From assembly GCF_040869045.1 (NCBI RefSeq), contig NC_090322.1, positions 187,983,477 through 188,047,476 on the forward strand: 64,000 bases of DNA, read 5' to 3'. The notes below the pieces were generated by a model. That model was not told the origin of the DNA. It worked only from the letters and a program-made list of their open reading frames with translations, and did not search any database. Positions 1 through 33,665 of this stretch are shown here, in pieces. The translations under genes were made by a program, and so were the position numbers. This DNA comes from Eurosta solidaginis. Its lineage: Eukaryota > Arthropoda > Insecta > Diptera > Tephritidae. The first letter of the stretch is position 1, and each line of letters begins with the position of its first letter.

Positions 1-15
1 CAATTGAAAAATTCA

Positions 16-426
16 TTACAGTTCGATTGGAAAATTATAATTTATCTTGATATTGATTTCATAATTATGTCCCATTTTGTTTGAGAGCTCTTTGTTTCTC
101 CAAAGTCGTCCTCTAACATTATAGATTGCAGAACAGGAGTAATTATCTAATCTTACTTTTACTTCAGTGTTTGTTGGATAATTTAATAGTAAGCTACATT
201 GTTTTAAAAACAATTGTGATATGTTATCCGTCAACTGACTGACAGGATGTTCAAGATATCTACTATTTAGTGTTTTGACGGCTACCTTTAGCGGGTGATA
301 GAAAGAGATACAGGATGAGATCACGATAGTCACTTTAAAATTCAGATGATCACTTCTGTTTGTTATTTTGACGTCTATGTGGAAGATATCACACATGTTT
401 TCGCAATATTTAGAGCCCAGCGCCAC
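16..426 (-). CDS. Unrecognised 136-codon ORF, possible terminal exon
   Basis: This is an open minus-strand frame ending TAA at 16-18. It starts at a GTG, not an ATG, and stays open a further 18 codons or so upstream to about 480, so it could be the last exon of a gene whose other exons lie to the right. The product has no signal peptide or membrane segment. The motif NVRGRL is faintly reminiscent of FAM206/Abitram proteins, but the rest does not align well enough to claim it. It could be a decayed exon or chance. Confidence 0.2.
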   Translation of the reverse strand: MALGSKYCENMCDIFHIDVKITNRSDHLNFKVTIVISSCISFYHPLKVAVKTLNSRYLEHPVSQLTDNISQLFLKQCSLLLNYPTNTEVKVRLDNYSCSAIYNVRGRLWRNKELSNKMGHNYEINIKINYNFPIEL

Positions 427-1500
427 CTTGCGGTATATTGTTCTACTGATCTTGTTTTTTTGTAAAAATTAACCAAAGAGAAAATATTACATATTAAGGA
501 AAAAAGTATAATAGTCTGCGATTTACTTAATTTGATTCGGTTTTAGGGTTTCGGAAACAGCCAAAATAATTTTTTTATCATAAGCAACTTGGTTAATTGG
601 TATGCCATTAATATGGCTTCGAGAAGCTCTATATTTACTTCTCATGCCCTCTTGAGCTTTGCAGCCATAGTCTAAGGAATTATAAACCCCATTTTTGTTT
701 TTTTACGATTTTAGCGCCTTTACTATAAACTATTTTTTACGTAAGTATGCAACTGAAATATTGTGAAGATATATTACTATAAAATTTAAACATTTATCTA
801 AGATTAACGACTTTCTAAATGTATTCAAGCCAAAAAAAAAAATATATATATGTATAAAACCATGCAATTACTCATATATATACAATTTATTAACCTTACA
901 ACAGCTTTTGGTGGCCCATCGAAATTATTAAAAATATTACAATAAATATTAATTTATCATAAATGTATGTATTAAGATTATTTATATAAATAGCTACATC
1001 GAACATTTATACCTACACATTTTTACACATTAATAAAATTTATAATGGGTTTCAATAATAACATTTGACTTGAATTCACCTGATTTTAATGTGTACACTG
1101 TTGAAAAATTTTGGTCTAAATTTAAAGAGGTTTGTATTTTCTCGACTACTTTGCACTCCCTACTATCGTCCGAATCACTGAAAGGTCGAATAAATAATGC
1201 TCTATATTAACCGCACTTCTATGGTAGTGGATCTTCATAATTTATGTATTCGCGTACTTCACCTGTAGCGTGTTAAAATCAAACTGATTCCCTATTCCTA
1301 AGCTTGCGCTGCTTTTATTCTCTTCGCTGCCTCGCTCGCCTATTTCTCCCAAGGTCTAGAGTTTTCGCGAATAGCCTTATCGATTAGTTGATTATTTGCT
1401 TTTCTCCTGTCTCTTTATCTCATATTCGCTGTTGCGTTCTATGCATATATGTGTTGTTTATCTAATGGCATACGCGATCTTTGTTGCTGTTTACATGTGT
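427..1500. other. AT-rich stretch without recognisable gene
   Basis: I see no coding signal here. A short AT microsatellite lies near 830-890, and several overlapping AATAAA-like words occur on both strands. Confidence 0.5.
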
Positions 1501-1519
1501 GTGCACTTCAGAATACGAA

Positions 1520-1635
1520 TACAGAACGTGCCGAACCGTTTCTTCCTGCAGCTCACACTTCCTACACCTGCTGTAACTGACGAGGCCTAAGCATGTGACG
1601 CCAAAAGGCAGTGTCCAGTTGTACAACCAAGGGGC
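1520..1635 (-). mobile_element. LOA/R1-type LINE fragment (C-terminal zinc region)
   Basis: Read on the minus strand, this stretch encodes TGHCLLASHA followed by a CRKC segment. These match the end of the intact LOA-type ORF2 at 25390-25500. It is a 5'-truncated scrap with frame breaks. Confidence 0.6.
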
Positions 1636-1651
1636 ACCCACCCGTCTCTTA

Positions 1652-2340
1652 AGCCCAGAATGATGACGCCGTCCTCGTTGCCCTTCAGAATTCTGCAGTT
1701 GAACTGTAATGGATTAACTGGGAAGAACACGGAGATAGTCGACTCAATGAAGAGGCACAAAAAATCTGCTCTGGTTCCCGATTTTATCACACACCACTCA
1801 GTCTATTCTATTTGATTCTAACATCGGCCGCAAGGACAGTGTCTTGTAAGGTCAAGGAATACTGCCCTGAAAGATATCAGTACTCTTCTCACTGGTGAAA
1901 ATCGCTTTATTTTAGGCGATTACAAGGCCCACCATGATCTATGGCATTCTGCTTTACAAGCAGGCAGTAGTGGTGAGATGTTGGCGTTCTGCATGATAAA
2001 CGGAGACGACCGCACACGCATGGTAGAAAATTGTCATAGCTCGCCAGACATCTCCAATAATCCCTTCGCTTGAGCGATGAGCCGAATTCATAATATCGGA
2101 GAAACGAATTTCATCAACTTTAAAAAAGTGGGACGAATATAAAGAATACACAGATATTCTTTTCGCTGCCCATCCAATCTCGACTGAGTTATGTTCAGGG
2201 GAACGTGCCTCTCACAGATCATTGAATCCGCATCGGTTCATTTTATTCCCACTGGAAAAATTTTGGAAATTCGGCTATACTTTCCGACTGAAGCCGCAAC
2301 TTTATCCAGAGGTCTTGACCTTGTAAGACCCGGCGACACC
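1652..2340 (+). mobile_element. Jockey-like LINE endonuclease fragment, degenerate
   Basis: The frame around 1684-1800 gives ILQLNCNGLTGKNTEIVDSM, the start of a jockey-group apurinic endonuclease. Later pieces such as RFILGDYKAHHDLWHS near 1909 resemble the GDFNAHH motif. Several stops and shifts break it. It ends where a SINE-like repeat begins near 2450. Confidence 0.6.
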
Positions 2341-2449
2341 TAAAGTAAGGGCATATTAAAACGTGCGAATGCGACAGCTTGTGGTTAAACACAAGCCTGT
2401 GTAGGTAAGCTATGGTCTATCTCAAACCCCACTAATCACCATGACAAAA

Positions 2450-2850
2450 TATGCCCCAGCGGGTTAGGGGGTTAGAATATACCCGCGGTAGGTATGCCTG
2501 CCGTAAGAGGCGACTAAAATACCGGATTCAAGGGGTTTGTGCAGCGCAGTCCTTTCAGGTTGGCAACGCAATACATAGCTTCTCCAAACCCATTTTGTCA
2601 ACCTCATCTATCCGTGGCGAATCCTGTTTCATTAACAGCAGATGCTCTGGCGACCCCGAACTCCTCATGAATCTAGGGAGTGGGAAGGCGGGATGGCCTA
2701 GGTCGCATGTGGTCATAACAAATCGTTCCCGAGATGGTCGGGCTTGGTACGGGAAAGTACCGGATCTGCATCCGGCAAAGGACCATCAACTCGATAATAA
2801 TCCCCAAGGCCTTCGGAAAGTGTCCTTATCGCTACAACAACAACAACAAA
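2450..2850 (+). repeat. Short interspersed repeat family 1, near full copy
   Basis: The family begins GGGTTAGGGGGTTAGAATAT, contains GTAAGAGGCGACTAAAATACC and ends ATCGCTACAACAACAACAAC. About a dozen copies lie in this window. It has no ORF of its own and no clear A/B-box promoter that I can assign. The ACA-rich tail suggests retroposition. This copy is in sense orientation. Confidence 0.75.
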
Positions 2851-3040
2851 ATATCCATCGCCTTCTGTGATAGTGATATCGGAAGCGAAGAAATACGTTT
2901 TCTGCAGACAATACGTAATGCATTCCTCTGTCGACAAAAACAGACGCATATATAAGCATAATCACAGCACGTCCTACTAACATCACCGCCTCATGGGATA
3001 AAGAAGCCATCGTACTTGCTAAACCACCTACCCTCTGCGC

Positions 3041-3120
3041 GGTAAGGGGTTAGAATATGCACGCGGTAGGTATATCGTTCGTACAAGGCGTACAAAATAC
3101 CACACAAGGCTATCCAATCC
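3041..3120 (+). repeat. Family 1 repeat, degenerate head fragment
   Basis: GGGGTTAGAATATGCACGCG and a following GGTAGGTAT match the head of the family, but the next 50 bases have diverged. Confidence 0.45.
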
Positions 3121-3519
3121 TGAGGTGTGATAACTCGAAAAGGAGCAATGCGGGAAGGTGTATCGCTTGCGTGACCGGCCAATAAAAACTGTACTGCAGG
3201 GAGCAGGATAAGCCAGTTGTGACCTGTATATAATTTATCGCTTGATGCTTGTATACAGATCTCACCCCATGTCTGTTGCCTAGTGGGAGTTACGCGGGGT
3301 CTGCGCTTTCATACCGTTTGATGGCTTTTCCTTAATGCAGGTGAGTTCACATTTAGGTAATTTGAAAATAAAGCATGCTTAACGAAGCTATGCAGTCTCT
3401 TTTCCGCTGAAGTTGGCAATAAAGCATTCTCTTCGGAGTAATTCGGTATTCTTCGTAGGAAAGTTGGCAATAAAGCTTTCGCTTGGTTCGCCCACAAGGT
3501 AAAGCGGCCTCTTTACTTA

Positions 3520-3711
3520 TTCTAGGTGAGGTTAAACTGGCCGGTCCACGAGGACCCCACATAGACTGATCAGTCTGTAGTGTTGCCAGAACGGGAGACA
3601 TAAAAACTACCTCGACAGCAGCATTGTATGCCATTCTACACATCCCGCCTGTAGACCAAATGGCCAAAAACATTGCGTTAGCATCTGCAACAAGCATATT
3701 CCAACATTCGC
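3520..3711. mobile_element. Two LOA-type LINE fragments in opposite orientation
   Basis: Bases 3520-3605, read on the minus strand, match the 3' UTR of the intact LOA element (25676-25745). Bases 3606-3711, read on the plus strand, encode AALYAILHIPPVD, matching its ORF2. The two pieces abut head to tail in inverted order. This implies rearrangement or twin-priming during insertion. Confidence 0.6.
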
Positions 3712-3715
3712 TTAA

Positions 3716-4114
3716 GAGCCCATTACTGATACTTAGCACAGACTTGACTTGTCGTAAACTTGGCAACTTAGCCACGATTATACTCCACTTAGCGCATACA
3801 ATCTGGCATCATAATCAATAAATGTCAATTTGTATGACAAAATGTCAAAATGAAATGGAAACAAACAAATGGCATCTCAAAATGTAAACGTCACTTAGAA
3901 CTTACATAGAAAATCAAAATTAAACAGACTTCTAAGTCAAGTTAAGTGCTGCCAAGTTTTGAGTAATCAGTAGCATGCAATGTTCCTTTAACAGAACTGT
4001 AAGTGACAGTTCCCAAGTCAAGTCAAGTCTATGCTAAGTATGAGTAATGGGCCTTTAAGTGACAGTTCTCAAGTCAAGTCAAGTCTATGCTTAGTATCAG
4101 TAATGGGCCCTTAA
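3716..4114. mobile_element. TTAA-type miniature element B, copy 1, with repeated end
   Basis: The terminal inverted repeats are GAGCCCATTACTGATACTTA and its complement. The element is flanked by TTAA at 3712 and 4055. A further 55-base copy of the right end follows, with another TTAA at 4111. There is no ORF. TTAA target sites point to piggyBac-type mobilisation. Confidence 0.65.
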
Positions 4115-4214
4115 CGCTAAAACTCCATCGCTAAAAATGTCTAAAACAGTATCAAGTGTTCAGAAAAGTATGCAACATTTAGTACTATAAGGTCGTAAGT
4201 CCAATATAAGAGTT

Positions 4215-4624
4215 TTAAGGGCCAATTAATGGTGACTTATAAGCATAAAACCATAACCAGATAAAACAGCTTATGGAAATCAATGTAATTGATTAATGGT
4301 GTCATACCATAACGCTAACGCCATAACCAACCCTAGCCAACCAATTGGTTTTTTGTTTCTCGCCGTATCCATAACCTGAAAATATTTGCGTTGGTGAATT
4401 TAATAACTTTTTGTAATTTATTTTCATTGTTTTGGATACGTTATGACTAAGAGACTTATTTTTTGTGGAATATGTTTGTAATTTTTTCCGTTTTCTTCAT
4501 TTTTATGAAATTTTCACGATTTTTAGGTTAAGGCGCCATTAATCGATCACATTGGAGATGGTTGTGGGTTTGGGTATGGTTACTACTATGGCGTTAGGGT
4601 TAAGGAAGTTTAATTGGCCCTTAA
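4215..4624. mobile_element. TTAA-type miniature element A, copy 1
   Basis: The ends are TTAA-GGGCCAATTAA and TTAATTGGCCC-TTAA, so the terminal repeat is GGGCCAATTAA with a TTAA target duplication. Internally it carries CATAACCA-type repeats and no ORF. A second copy at 52890-55995 has three other elements inside it. Confidence 0.7.
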
Positions 4625-5807
4625 GAGTTAGGCTGTTATTCTTTGTATTCATATGCTATTAAAAAGAGACTTATTGCCTACTTTTCTGCGCACTTGTACT
4701 GTTTTAGATATTTCTAGCGAATGTTGGAATTCGGGTGCTGGCTGACTGTGGTAAGTCACGAGGAGTGCACGGACTTTACCACTTTATTGGTAGATCTACC
4801 AACTTTTTGACCCATTTTCTACCACTTCTCCACTCAAATCCAAAAATCTACCAACATCTCAATATGTTCGCATTGAAACCAAATACCAAAGAGGATAAAT
4901 ATAATAAGAGCCATCACTCGTTATTTTTTAGGCATTTACTCGATGTAAACTATGAGGTAGTCGCTACTTTTTTTGGGTGCGATGTTTATAAATGTCTTCT
5001 ATACATTTTCATGGGGTATTTGTGTTTATTTTTCCGACTGTATTTAATTAATTATTTTATTCTCTTTCCAAAAAACGCGTTTGCATAAAGTGACAACACC
5101 GCATGGATAAATGGAAGGCAATTGAAAAATGCCCCTCATAAAACAAAAGTAGCGACTACCTCACAGTTTACATAGAGTAAATGCCTAAAAAATAACGAGT
5201 GACGGCTCTTATTATATTTATCCTCTTTGCAAATACTGCGATGATTAGGTAAACGTATTTAATTGACGAGCACACCCAAATAACATTAAGAGGTGACACT
5301 ACCCAAACTAACCAATTTTGAAAAATTTGTGCACAAATTCATACAAGAAATAAATTTGTTTATGAAACAAATGTAGTAAAGAGCGCGCAAATATTTTCAT
5401 GCGCTATTTTCATCAGTTTTTTGTGAATGAAATGATTTTGAACAAAAATAAAAAAAAAATTTAAGTAAACGATAACATACCGAAGTCGGTTATTTTGTGG
5501 CAGTATTTTTGGTACATTGGAAAATTGTTGTGGTAATTAGACGTAAATTTTCGTCAGTATTTCAAGCTCGAAATACAGGAAAAAAGCAAGTAACATATAG
5601 GCATAAGCTATGTATATATAAATTTACATGTCTTTTTTTGTTTCGTTTACATGTTTTTTATAAGTGTCATTTCCGTGAAATGTGTTTCTTTGTTTTACAA
5701 TAAATCATGAATTGTTTTGTACAAAAATAAACTGTACCTATTGTTTTCTTGAAAAAAAAATCTACCAACTTCTACCACTATTTTCATTTTTCGTCTACCA
5801 ACATTGT
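4625..5807. other. AT-rich stretch with an inverted-repeat element
   Basis: An 84-base arm at about 4888-4971 is repeated inverted at about 5145-5230. It carries TCACTCGTTATTTTTTAGGC and GAGGTAGTCGCTACT. Short related scraps recur at 39640-39700 and 40110-40140. No coding is convincing. Poly-A/T runs occur near 5450 and 5750. Confidence 0.5.
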
Positions 5808-5817
5808 CTGCTTAAAA

Positions 5818-6510
5818 GTCCGCGCCCTGGTCACGAGCAATGAAAACAGAGCACCCGTTACCAAGAAAATAAAATTTCTGCTTCACATAAAGCAACACTG
5901 TATAAAATTTGGCATTTAAAAAGGAGCAACAGTAGCGGCCGTGCAACTTGGAAAAGAATGTAAAATTGTGTGAAGGCGTTAAAGAAACGAAAAATACCTG
6001 AAAATAAGTGTGAAATCCAGTGAAAAGTGTGCCTCGCACTTTGGTTAGTATTTTTCGAAAGAAAATTATATAAATTTTTGCACAAAAACAAAAGATTCCG
6101 TGCAAAAAAGTCGACAAAGTCTAGAAGAGGAATTTGGAAAATTTTGCATTTTCTTTTTAACCACAACTAATTCATCGTCCGCCGTTCTGTGTTCGTTGAT
6201 ATGTTGTGTGCTCCTCCTGCTTTTGCTTTTAATACGGAATTTTGTCATCATCAGCAATTTCGTGAAAAAAATTAGGTAAAAGTGAAGATCACAAGATATT
6301 AGAAGTGTGCACAGTTGAAAACAAATAAAATTTACAACAATATCAAAAAATCCGTGAAACGGAGTGTGAAATAAAAGAAAAAACAGAAAAGCCGATATTT
6401 AACATTAAAAAGAAGAGTTTGTGCGGGGTGTTTATTCGGCCTACCAAATTGGAAGAAAATCACAAAAAGTAAAAGAACAGAGACATTCAAGAAGGAGACA
6501 GTTTTGACAG
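5818..6510 (+). other. Candidate non-coding first exon of Usp7
   Basis: This stretch lacks any credible ORF and reads like a fly 5' leader, rich in GTGAAA/GTGTGAA words. It ends at an excellent donor, CAG|gtaagaatgg, at 6511. A second donor-like site, gtaagtatc, lies at 6661. It could be joined to the acceptor at 9004 ahead of the Usp7 start codon. The intervening 2.5 kb holds three miniature elements and no conserved ORF. No transcript evidence is available here, so the link to Usp7 is inference. Confidence 0.3.
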
Positions 6511-6716
6511 GTAAGAATGGGTTGAGAAATCGAAGTAGGGAGGAAAAAACCACATTCTATGAATAGTGCTGCCAGATGTAGAGGTGATTGATGATATTTG
6601 GAGATATTGTGGGGAAATTGACATTTCTCATTGGACAAATGTTATAGCTTTTTGTTTTCGGTAAGTATCAGAACAGCAGTCGACGCTACTACGCGTCCAA
6701 AATTATCGATGGAGAT

Positions 6717-7216
6717 GGCAATAGGGCAGTTTACGGTACCCACCGAAATTTGGGCCAAAATTTTCGAGTGAGGTATCAAGAGACTCGTATTCACGTCTAG
6801 ATCAAGAATCCGAAAGCGGAAGTTAACTTTTTTACCCTTTCAAAAGAAAGAAAAAGACCCGCGGGTCCCTCCGAAACCGGGGTGGGATCCATAGTATTTT
6901 TGCGCAGAACACCTTTCTGCGTTGGCGGCCTTCGGCCGCGCTTATAAAAAATAACCCTGGGCTACGCCATGCCAACTCCGGGTGTGTGGTATAACCGTGG
7001 CTACCGCCACGTTGATGCACAATTTTTTTTGTGGGTACAAACAACAACAACCACATTAAAATCGCCAACTTCAACTGCAAATATATCCGGACAGAGATAA
7101 AATTTTTCTTTTCCGCCTTCGAATTATTGTTCTCGAGATTAATACGCGTCATTTGATACCTCACTCGAAAATCTTGGCCCAACTTTAGGGTGGGTACCGT
7201 AAACTGCACTACTACC
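6717..7216. mobile_element. hAT-type miniature element with long terminal inverted repeats
   Basis: The left end GGCAATAGGGCAGTTTACGG and right end CCGTAAACTGCACTACTACC are inverted. The similarity runs about 95 bases inward through a GATACCTCACTCGAAAAT-type block. The core carries GGCGGCCTTCGGCCGC and GTGTGTGGTATAACCG, shared with elements at 53570 and 60280. No transposase ORF is present. I could not match a target duplication for this copy. Confidence 0.6.
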
Positions 7217-7723
7217 CAAAAGACGCGTATTGACCTCGACAACAATAATCTCTGTCGAGAGCTATTTGCAGTTGAAGTTGGCGATTTTCATGTGGTTGTA
7301 ATGTTGGAGTACCTACAAAAAAAATTGTATATTATATTATATGGTATTATAAGCGCCGCCAACGATTGAAATTTCTTGGTTAACGTAAAAATTAACGTTA
7401 CTATACATCCTTGCTTTAGGTGTTTACGAGAAGTACTACTGAGACGATCAATCTGCGACAGTTTGCCGCTTGCATCAAAAGGTCGGAATCGGTCTGTTCC
7501 GGAAGGGCTGTTCCACTTTTGGTACTTGAATTTTAATTCCATAAATATGCCCACGATTTTGGGGGAAAATGGGTCAGTTGGGACATAGCCGCCAATACCC
7601 CAGTAAGACTAATTACAACCAGAGGGCGTCAGACACCCTACTGTAGTGCTATTCATCCCATGAGCATGGCTGGGATAACACTCGGAATTACGGGTTTTAT
7701 CGAGTGGTAGTTTCTAGATCCGC

Positions 7724-7930
7724 CTTAAAACATTTAAATCAGGCATGCTTAACCAACGAAACGATATCATTTCGTTACGATAATCAACGTTAATAAACGA
7801 AACGAAGTCATTTCAATTTGACGTTCTTAACGTTAATAAACGAAACGAAATGATATCGTTTCGTTGGTTAACGTTGATTATCTTAACGAAATGATATCGT
7901 TTCGTTGGTTAAGCATGTTTGATTTAAATT
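7724..7930. mobile_element. Palindromic miniature element rich in CGAAACGATATC
   Basis: The ends AAATCAGGCATGCTTAACC and GGTTAAGCATGTTTGATTT are inverted. The core repeats CGAAACGATATCATTTCG-type palindromes and TTAACGTTAATAAACG. The whole element could fold into several alternative hairpins. No ORF. Confidence 0.6.
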
Positions 7931-8304
7931 AGGATACATTCGATTATTGAAAACAAAAACATATATAGCAGTATAGCCCTGATGTTAGTAGTGTAGTAGT
8001 AGTATTTATGAAAGGATCTATGGAATCGTAACATATGATCAAGGTTCAAAAGCATTTTCACTCAAGCTATAAAAATTAGGATATCTATTTAAAAATAATA
8101 ATATATGATGAATCTAGGAAGTCCGCATTGTCCTCAGTCCGCATATTTCATTAATTCAATACACCATTTCAGAGTTTTTGTGATTAAAAAACGGCATTCC
8201 ATCACGGATCGTGTTATACGATTCGGCCGCAGGATAATTATACACAAAGTTAGACAAATACCTGCTCAATTTGGCTCACAACAAAATCAAAAGAAAATTT
8301 ATTT

Positions 8305-8783
8305 GGTATTTTTTTACATTAACTCACAACTGCTAAAACTCGTCTAAATATATCGAGAGATGTGCCAAAAGACGTGCTTTGGACGCAGGATCACGAACCC
8401 GAAAGCGGAAATTGAAAATTTTATTTCTTTTCGGAGATATTTGCAAAGAAAATTGAAAATTGTCATGTGGTTCTTGTAATTTTGATGATTTTGTTATACC
8501 CACAAAAAAACTGTGGGTATAAGTGTTTTGCGCGGATAAAGTTTTGGTCTCCAAACCGGTGTTGGACCCACCCAGAGTAATTTTTTATAAGCGAGGCCGA
8601 AGTTTTCTGCGCAAAAATACTATGGATCCCACCCGCGATTTCCGGAGCCATTTTTGGTTTTTTAGAAATTTCTTTTTTAATTCCCGCTATCGGATTCTTG
8701 ATCCTTCAAAACGCGTCTTTTGACACCTCTTCCGATATTTTTTGACGAGTTTTAAGAGTTGTGAGCTAAAGTAAAGAATTACC
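8305..8783. mobile_element. hAT-type miniature element, GGTA ends
   Basis: The left end GGTATTTTTTTACATTAAC and right end TAAAGTAAAGAATTACC are inverted and continue through CACAACTGCTAAAACTCGTC. The inner block with the ACGCGTCTTTTGACACCT type sequence is shared with the other elements of this group. No ORF or matched target duplication. Confidence 0.55.
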
Positions 8784-9004
8784 AAAAATTGGAACTTTTT
8801 GGGTATACACTCACACATGAACGGGGATTAGTTACAAACATATTCTGGCAGCGTTATTAACCAATTTTCGAGTTTCCTTCATCATCTGTTATTCGATGTC
8901 TGTAAGAATAATTGGAAAATTGAAAAATAAATAATAATTTTTTCACAAACACATTCACTTTCACGTCTAACGTATTAACGTATTTTTACATTTCTAATAT
9001 TTAG

Positions 9005-32056
<23,052 letters not shown>

Positions 32057-32982
32057 AATTAGTATCTATGTTATATTGGAGAGAAAAACAAAAAACAACA
32101 ACAAGCAAACAAAAAATGGGAATAAAAGATGAAAATACATTATAGGATTAATAATGTGTAAAAAATTACCAGGAAAAAAAGAATACACGCTGAGATAATG
32201 CAAATAAAGCAAGTGGCTGAAGGGGAAGATCGAGCGAGTGAGATTTAATGTGGGCCGAAGAATTTTCAATGAAGCTTCTTTGTGGCTAAGGAGTTTGAAT
32301 AATAGCACGATAAAACAATGATGAAGAGTAAAAAAAAGAAAACAAAATGTTGCTAATGTATCTCTTGTTCTTATGTTTACATACTGCAACACCCCACAGC
32401 AAAAACAACACAACACCAACAAAACACGGCGACACAAAAAAGAAACCAGAACGGCCAAAATTGCAACATGCAAACATTATGAGCAATTATAGAAATGGTG
32501 AAGCAAGCAAAAAGCAGGAGAAAGCAACATAAACAGGAACCAAACCGTCAATCAGGCAAACAACCAACCAACAACCATTGTTAATAAAATTAAGAAAAAT
32601 TCTTTAAACAAAAAACATAAAACCAAATGCAACATAAACAACAACAAATATATACCTTGTTTGTTAACTCTTTGCTGCTTTTTGTATGTAGTTTTGAATG
32701 TGTTACAAGCCCTTCGCCTGCAACAACAAGAAATAAAGTCGACACACCAACCTATCATTCAAACAACACCCACACACACACCATACAACCAACACCAACA
32801 TGACTACATACGCGTATGAGTAATTAAAAAAATAGATATACATATATATATATAAAAAATACACAATCTAACAAAACGAAAAATATAAAAATAACAATAA
32901 AATAAAAAACAAAAAAAAACGAAAGTTGGCCCGAACTTTTTCAAATTAAATCTAAAAAATATATGGTAAAGAGCTATTCATA
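32057..32982 (+). other. Usp7 3' UTR and flank
   Basis: AATAAA signals occur at 32121, 32203 and about 32730. The region is rich in CAACAA and ACACAC words, as in many fly 3' UTRs. No conserved ORF. The poly(A) site cannot be fixed from sequence alone. Confidence 0.5.
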
Positions 32983-33044
32983 TCTATAATATAAAATTGA
33001 GTTCCTGACGATATAAATCCAGAACGCAGGATCGACGCACAGGG

Positions 33045-33400
33045 TCTCGAGATATAGGCCAAAACGTGGGCCCGTGAACGCCTAGATAGTTTTTTTACAT
33101 TATGGGTATCAAAGTGAAGCTGTTGATGAGTGCTTTAGTACAGGGTAGTTTCATACCTATTGGTGACTAGGGTCTCGATATATAGGCCAAGACGTGGACC
33201 CGGATACACCTAGAATGTGTTTTTACATTATGGGTATCAAATTTAAGCTGTTGATGTGTGCTTTAGTACAGAGTAAGTTTTACACCGCTGGGTGACTAGG
33301 GTCTCGAGATATAGGCCAACACATGGACCTGGAAACCCCTAGAATGTGTGTGTATTATGGATATCAAATGAAAGCTGTTGCTGAGAGCTTTAAAGTAATT
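33045..33400 (+). repeat. Tandem repeat, unit about 125 bp, inside the Helitron
   Basis: Three imperfect units contain GGTCTCGAGATATAGGCC and CATTATGGGTATCAAA. The same unit in opposite orientation is present at 63676-64000. Confidence 0.75.
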
Positions 33401-33597
33401 GTCATTGTGATATTCGATTTAGTCGCATCAACCTGGCAAAACTGATAAATATGCATGCGAAGCCGAAATAAAGACATGAATTATTAATACCCACATACCT
33501 ATTTACATACGTCCTATTTCATTTGCCTGAAATTTGGTATATAAATTTGCCTATATTAATATTTACGATGCTTTTTTCCGGGATGTAGACCAGATAC

Positions 33598-33665
33598 GGA
33601 CAGGGATTAGGACTAGGACTGGGACTGAGACTGAGACTCGGAGTGGGACTGGGACTGAGAATACA
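33598..33665 (+). repeat. GGGACT/GAGACT hexamer repeat
   Basis: About ten imperfect hexamers such as GGGACTGGGACTGAGACTG. It gives rise to Ser/Val-Gln-type spurious frames on the other strand. Confidence 0.7.
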
